From NCBI GenBank assembly GCA_002310015.1, contig DBYQ01000020.1, forward strand, positions 263 to 25,173: a stretch of 24,911 bases of DNA, given 5' to 3'. Shown here piece after piece: positions 23,325 to 24,911 of the stretch. Numbering within the stretch: position 1 is the first letter of the stretch; every line of letters begins with the position of its first letter. The notes beneath the pieces are model-generated. The model was not told where the DNA came from and ran no database searches. It saw only the letters and a list, made by a program, of their open reading frames with translations. The DNA is from Bacteroidales bacterium UBA1182 (GTDB lineage: Bacteria; Bacteroidota; Bacteroidia; Bacteroidales; Bacteroidaceae). Position numbers and translations under genes: made by a program.

Positions 23325-24428
23325 ATGAGAACCGGAACCATACTTCTTGCCATAGCCTCGCTGTTTGCAGGATGCGCCAACGGTACGCATTTCAATTCCA
23401 CCGGCGGCATCATGGAGTACTCAAGCCATATTGTCCTGGAAGATACTCCACAAGGATTTACAGCTCAGATAGCCAACCCTTGGAAAAAGAACACTTTGCT
23501 GCACTCTTATACATTCAGCTCTGAAGCGAGTACCGACTACAGTTTCAACAGGAACAGCAACACCATACAAGTACCCTTGCAGCGCATAGTTGTCATGACC
23601 AACAGCCTGGCGCACCTGATGGTGGAACTTGGAGCAGTAGATTGCATAGCAGGTGTTTGTGAGCCGGAATATATTGCAGACTCTACAGTTTGTGCACGTC
23701 TGGCCGACGGCACCATAGTGGACTGCGGCAACAGCATGTATCCTACCATAGAGAAAATCATGGAACTCAAGCCTGACGCCATAATGGTATCACCTTTTGA
23801 GGAGACAGGTTACGGTCAGCTTGAGAAACTGGGAATACCATTATTGGAGTGCGCAGACTATATGGAGACATCGCCATTGGCCCGTGCTGAATGGATGCGT
23901 TTCTACGGACGCCTGTTCGGAGTGGGCAACAATGCCGACACGTTGTTCCAACAGGTCAAGTCAAATTATCAGACCCTTTGTGAGGTTGCAGCAAAAACGC
24001 CACTGCGCCCCAGAGTGATGCTTGATACCAAAAGCGGCTCAGCCTGGTATGTAGCAGGAGGAGGCAGCACCATCGGACAGATGATAACTGATGCCGGAGG
24101 AAACTATATATTTGCCGAAAACAAAAACAGCGGCTCTGTGCCGCTGTCATTTGAGACCGTATTTGAGAAGGCTCAGGATGCCGATGTATGGTTGCTCAAG
24201 AACAGTTCATCAAATAATCTTACCTACAAACTGCTGGAATCCGATTATAAGCAATACTCCTCATTCAAACCGTTTAAAGAGAGGAATATTTGGGTGTGCG
24301 ATGTTTATCAGATTCCCTATTTTGAGCTTACCGCCTTTCATCCTGAAATACTGCTGGCTGACTTTATGGCCATATTCCATCCGGAACTGAGCCACGCCCG
24401 CACCTTTTACCACCCGCTTGACGAGTAA
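23325..24428 (+). CDS. BtuF/FepB-type ABC solute-binding lipoprotein
   Basis: The 367-residue protein starts MRTGTILLAIASLFAGC, a lipoprotein signal with Cys17. It then has the two-lobed type III binding-protein fold: IVVMTNSLAHLMVELGAVDCIAGVC in the first lobe, IEKIMELKPDAIMVSPFEE (a standard BtuF/FhuD segment), a linking helix, and GGGSTIGQMITDAGGNYIFAE in the second lobe. Such proteins deliver cobalamin, haem or ferric chelates to a BtuCD/FecCD importer. No importer permease or ATPase follows; the next gene is on the opposite strand and abuts the stop codon exactly. The ligand cannot be told from the sequence. The gap to the divergent antiporter gene is too short for a cobalamin riboswitch. 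Confidence 0.88.
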   Translation: MRTGTILLAIASLFAGCANGTHFNSTGGIMEYSSHIVLEDTPQGFTAQIANPWKKNTLLHSYTFSSEASTDYSFNRNSNTIQVPLQRIVVMTNSLAHLMVELGAVDCIAGVCEPEYIADSTVCARLADGTIVDCGNSMYPTIEKIMELKPDAIMVSPFEETGYGQLEKLGIPLLECADYMETSPLARAEWMRFYGRLFGVGNNADTLFQQVKSNYQTLCEVAAKTPLRPRVMLDTKSGSAWYVAGGGSTIGQMITDAGGNYIFAENKNSGSVPLSFETVFEKAQDADVWLLKNSSSNNLTYKLLESDYKQYSSFKPFKERNIWVCDVYQIPYFELTAFHPEILLADFMAIFHPELSHARTFYHPLDE

Positions 24429-24821
24429 TCAGCAGCCTAACAGGATACGTGTGATAGTACGATCAACCGATGCCTTGTACTTGCGTGACCAGGTTCCGCC
24501 TATCAGCATCAAATACTCAACATCAGTTGCAGAAAGCTGGGTAGCATCTGATTCAGCGTTGAAAGAGGCGTTCAGGTGTGCAAGTTTGCAGGCAGTCCTG
24601 ATGAAGGGTTTCATTTCATCTGTACAACCGCTGAAAACGATTGTCTCGTCGCGACGATAATCACGTACCATAAGACCATATGCAAAGTTACGTACGCGCT
24701 CCTCAAATACACGTGCTGAAACCTCAACCCACTTGCCGTCAACCGGTGCAAAGGTCTTTACATCACCGGCAATGCTCCTCAGAGCCGACTGATTGCAGTC
24801 AAATGAACAGATTGTTGTCAT
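24429..24821 (-). CDS. Small protein of unknown function, resembling an acyl-CoA synthetase N-terminus
   Basis: The 130-residue soluble protein has no signal peptide or membrane helix. Its middle part, GKWVEVSARVFEERVRNFAYG followed by LMVRDYRRDETIVFSGCTDEM and FIRTACKLAHLNASF, reads like the first segment of ANL-superfamily acyl-CoA ligases (W..vs...f...V..fA.gL...g....d.v...G...e......AC...). None of the AMP-binding motifs (P-loop TSGTTG and later) are present. The C-terminal part, TDVEYLMLIGGTWSRKYKASVDRTITRILLGC, is unfamiliar. A good promoter sits upstream, so it is probably expressed. I cannot assign a function. Confidence 0.75.
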   Translation of the reverse strand: MTTICSFDCNQSALRSIAGDVKTFAPVDGKWVEVSARVFEERVRNFAYGLMVRDYRRDETIVFSGCTDEMKPFIRTACKLAHLNASFNAESDATQLSATDVEYLMLIGGTWSRKYKASVDRTITRILLGC

Positions 24822-24864
24822 ATCCTTATTATTGTTTTATTTGTTCTACATTAATTTTTCACCA

Positions 24865-24872
24865 CAAAGATA
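24865..24872 (-). promoter_or_regulatory. -7 element of the small unassigned gene
   Basis: TATCTTTG followed by TGG on the minus strand (24872-24865) is a strong match to TAnnTTTG, giving a leader of about 40 bases before the ATG at 24821. The -33 region, near the window edge, is T-rich without a clear TTG. Nothing else is visible between 24822 and the window end. Confidence 0.55.
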
Positions 24873-24911
24873 CAACGCATATATTATGGGTGAAAATAAA
24901 AGGGATATGTG

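Overview
The window looks like chromosomal DNA from a member of the Bacteroidales (Bacteroidota). Its promoters follow the Bacteroidota pattern (a TTG-type -33 element and a TAnnTTTG -7 element), Shine-Dalgarno sequences are mostly absent, and the protein set is typical of gut Bacteroides/Prevotella relatives: NADP-glutamate dehydrogenase, a DAHP synthase fused to chorismate mutase, a short RecQ, NatAB, and stand-alone FtsX-like permeases. I cannot place it below order level.

Layout. (1) 1-1800: the N-terminal part of gdhA (minus strand, cut by the window edge), a 308-base intergenic stretch with two different palindromes and two promoters, and a UDP-glucuronate 4-epimerase-like gene. (2) 1802-12360: a two-sided export and regulation locus. 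On the minus strand are a response regulator, a histidine kinase, a TolC-like outer membrane protein, a periplasmic adaptor and a MacB-type ABC ATPase. On the plus strand are two tandem 8-TM FtsX/MacB-type permeases. (3) 12347-13456: a Rid/chorismatase-like protein on the minus strand, overlapping the end of the second permease. (4) 13677-20847: a plus-strand run recJ, recQ, DAHP synthase/chorismate mutase, an SGNH-hydrolase lipoprotein and a NatA/NatB-like ABC pair, closed by a strong bidirectional terminator. (5) 20954-24911: a CPA2-type cation/proton antiporter (minus), a BtuF-like solute-binding lipoprotein (plus) and a small unassigned protein (minus).

The most interesting signal is in the export locus. 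Four promoters, each driving a different exporter transcription unit (ATPase; TolC plus adaptor; permease 1; permease 2), share one architecture. A 19-bp palindrome of consensus GTGTCMAAAWWTTKGACAC is followed by exactly 59 bases and then a TAnnTTTG -7 element, with a YTTG -33 element 34 bases after the palindrome, in all four copies. The phasing is exact on both strands and in both orientations of the slightly asymmetric palindrome. The regulator encoded in the locus is a compact receiver plus Fis-type helix-turn-helix protein without the AAA+ sigma-54 activation domain, and the promoters are of the housekeeping Bacteroidota type, not -24/-12. The kinase has two membrane helices joined by only about ten residues, as in intramembrane-sensing kinases that monitor an ABC exporter. 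I infer a self-contained, envelope-stress or antimicrobial-compound-responsive tripartite exporter regulon whose parts are expressed from copies of one promoter cassette. The transported substrate cannot be read from the sequence.

Other points of note are a NatB-like permease missing the usual extracellular domain, an AT-rich inverted-repeat family at both convergent gene ends, a small protein resembling the N-terminus of acyl-CoA synthetases, and a Rid/chorismatase-like gene near a shikimate-pathway enzyme.
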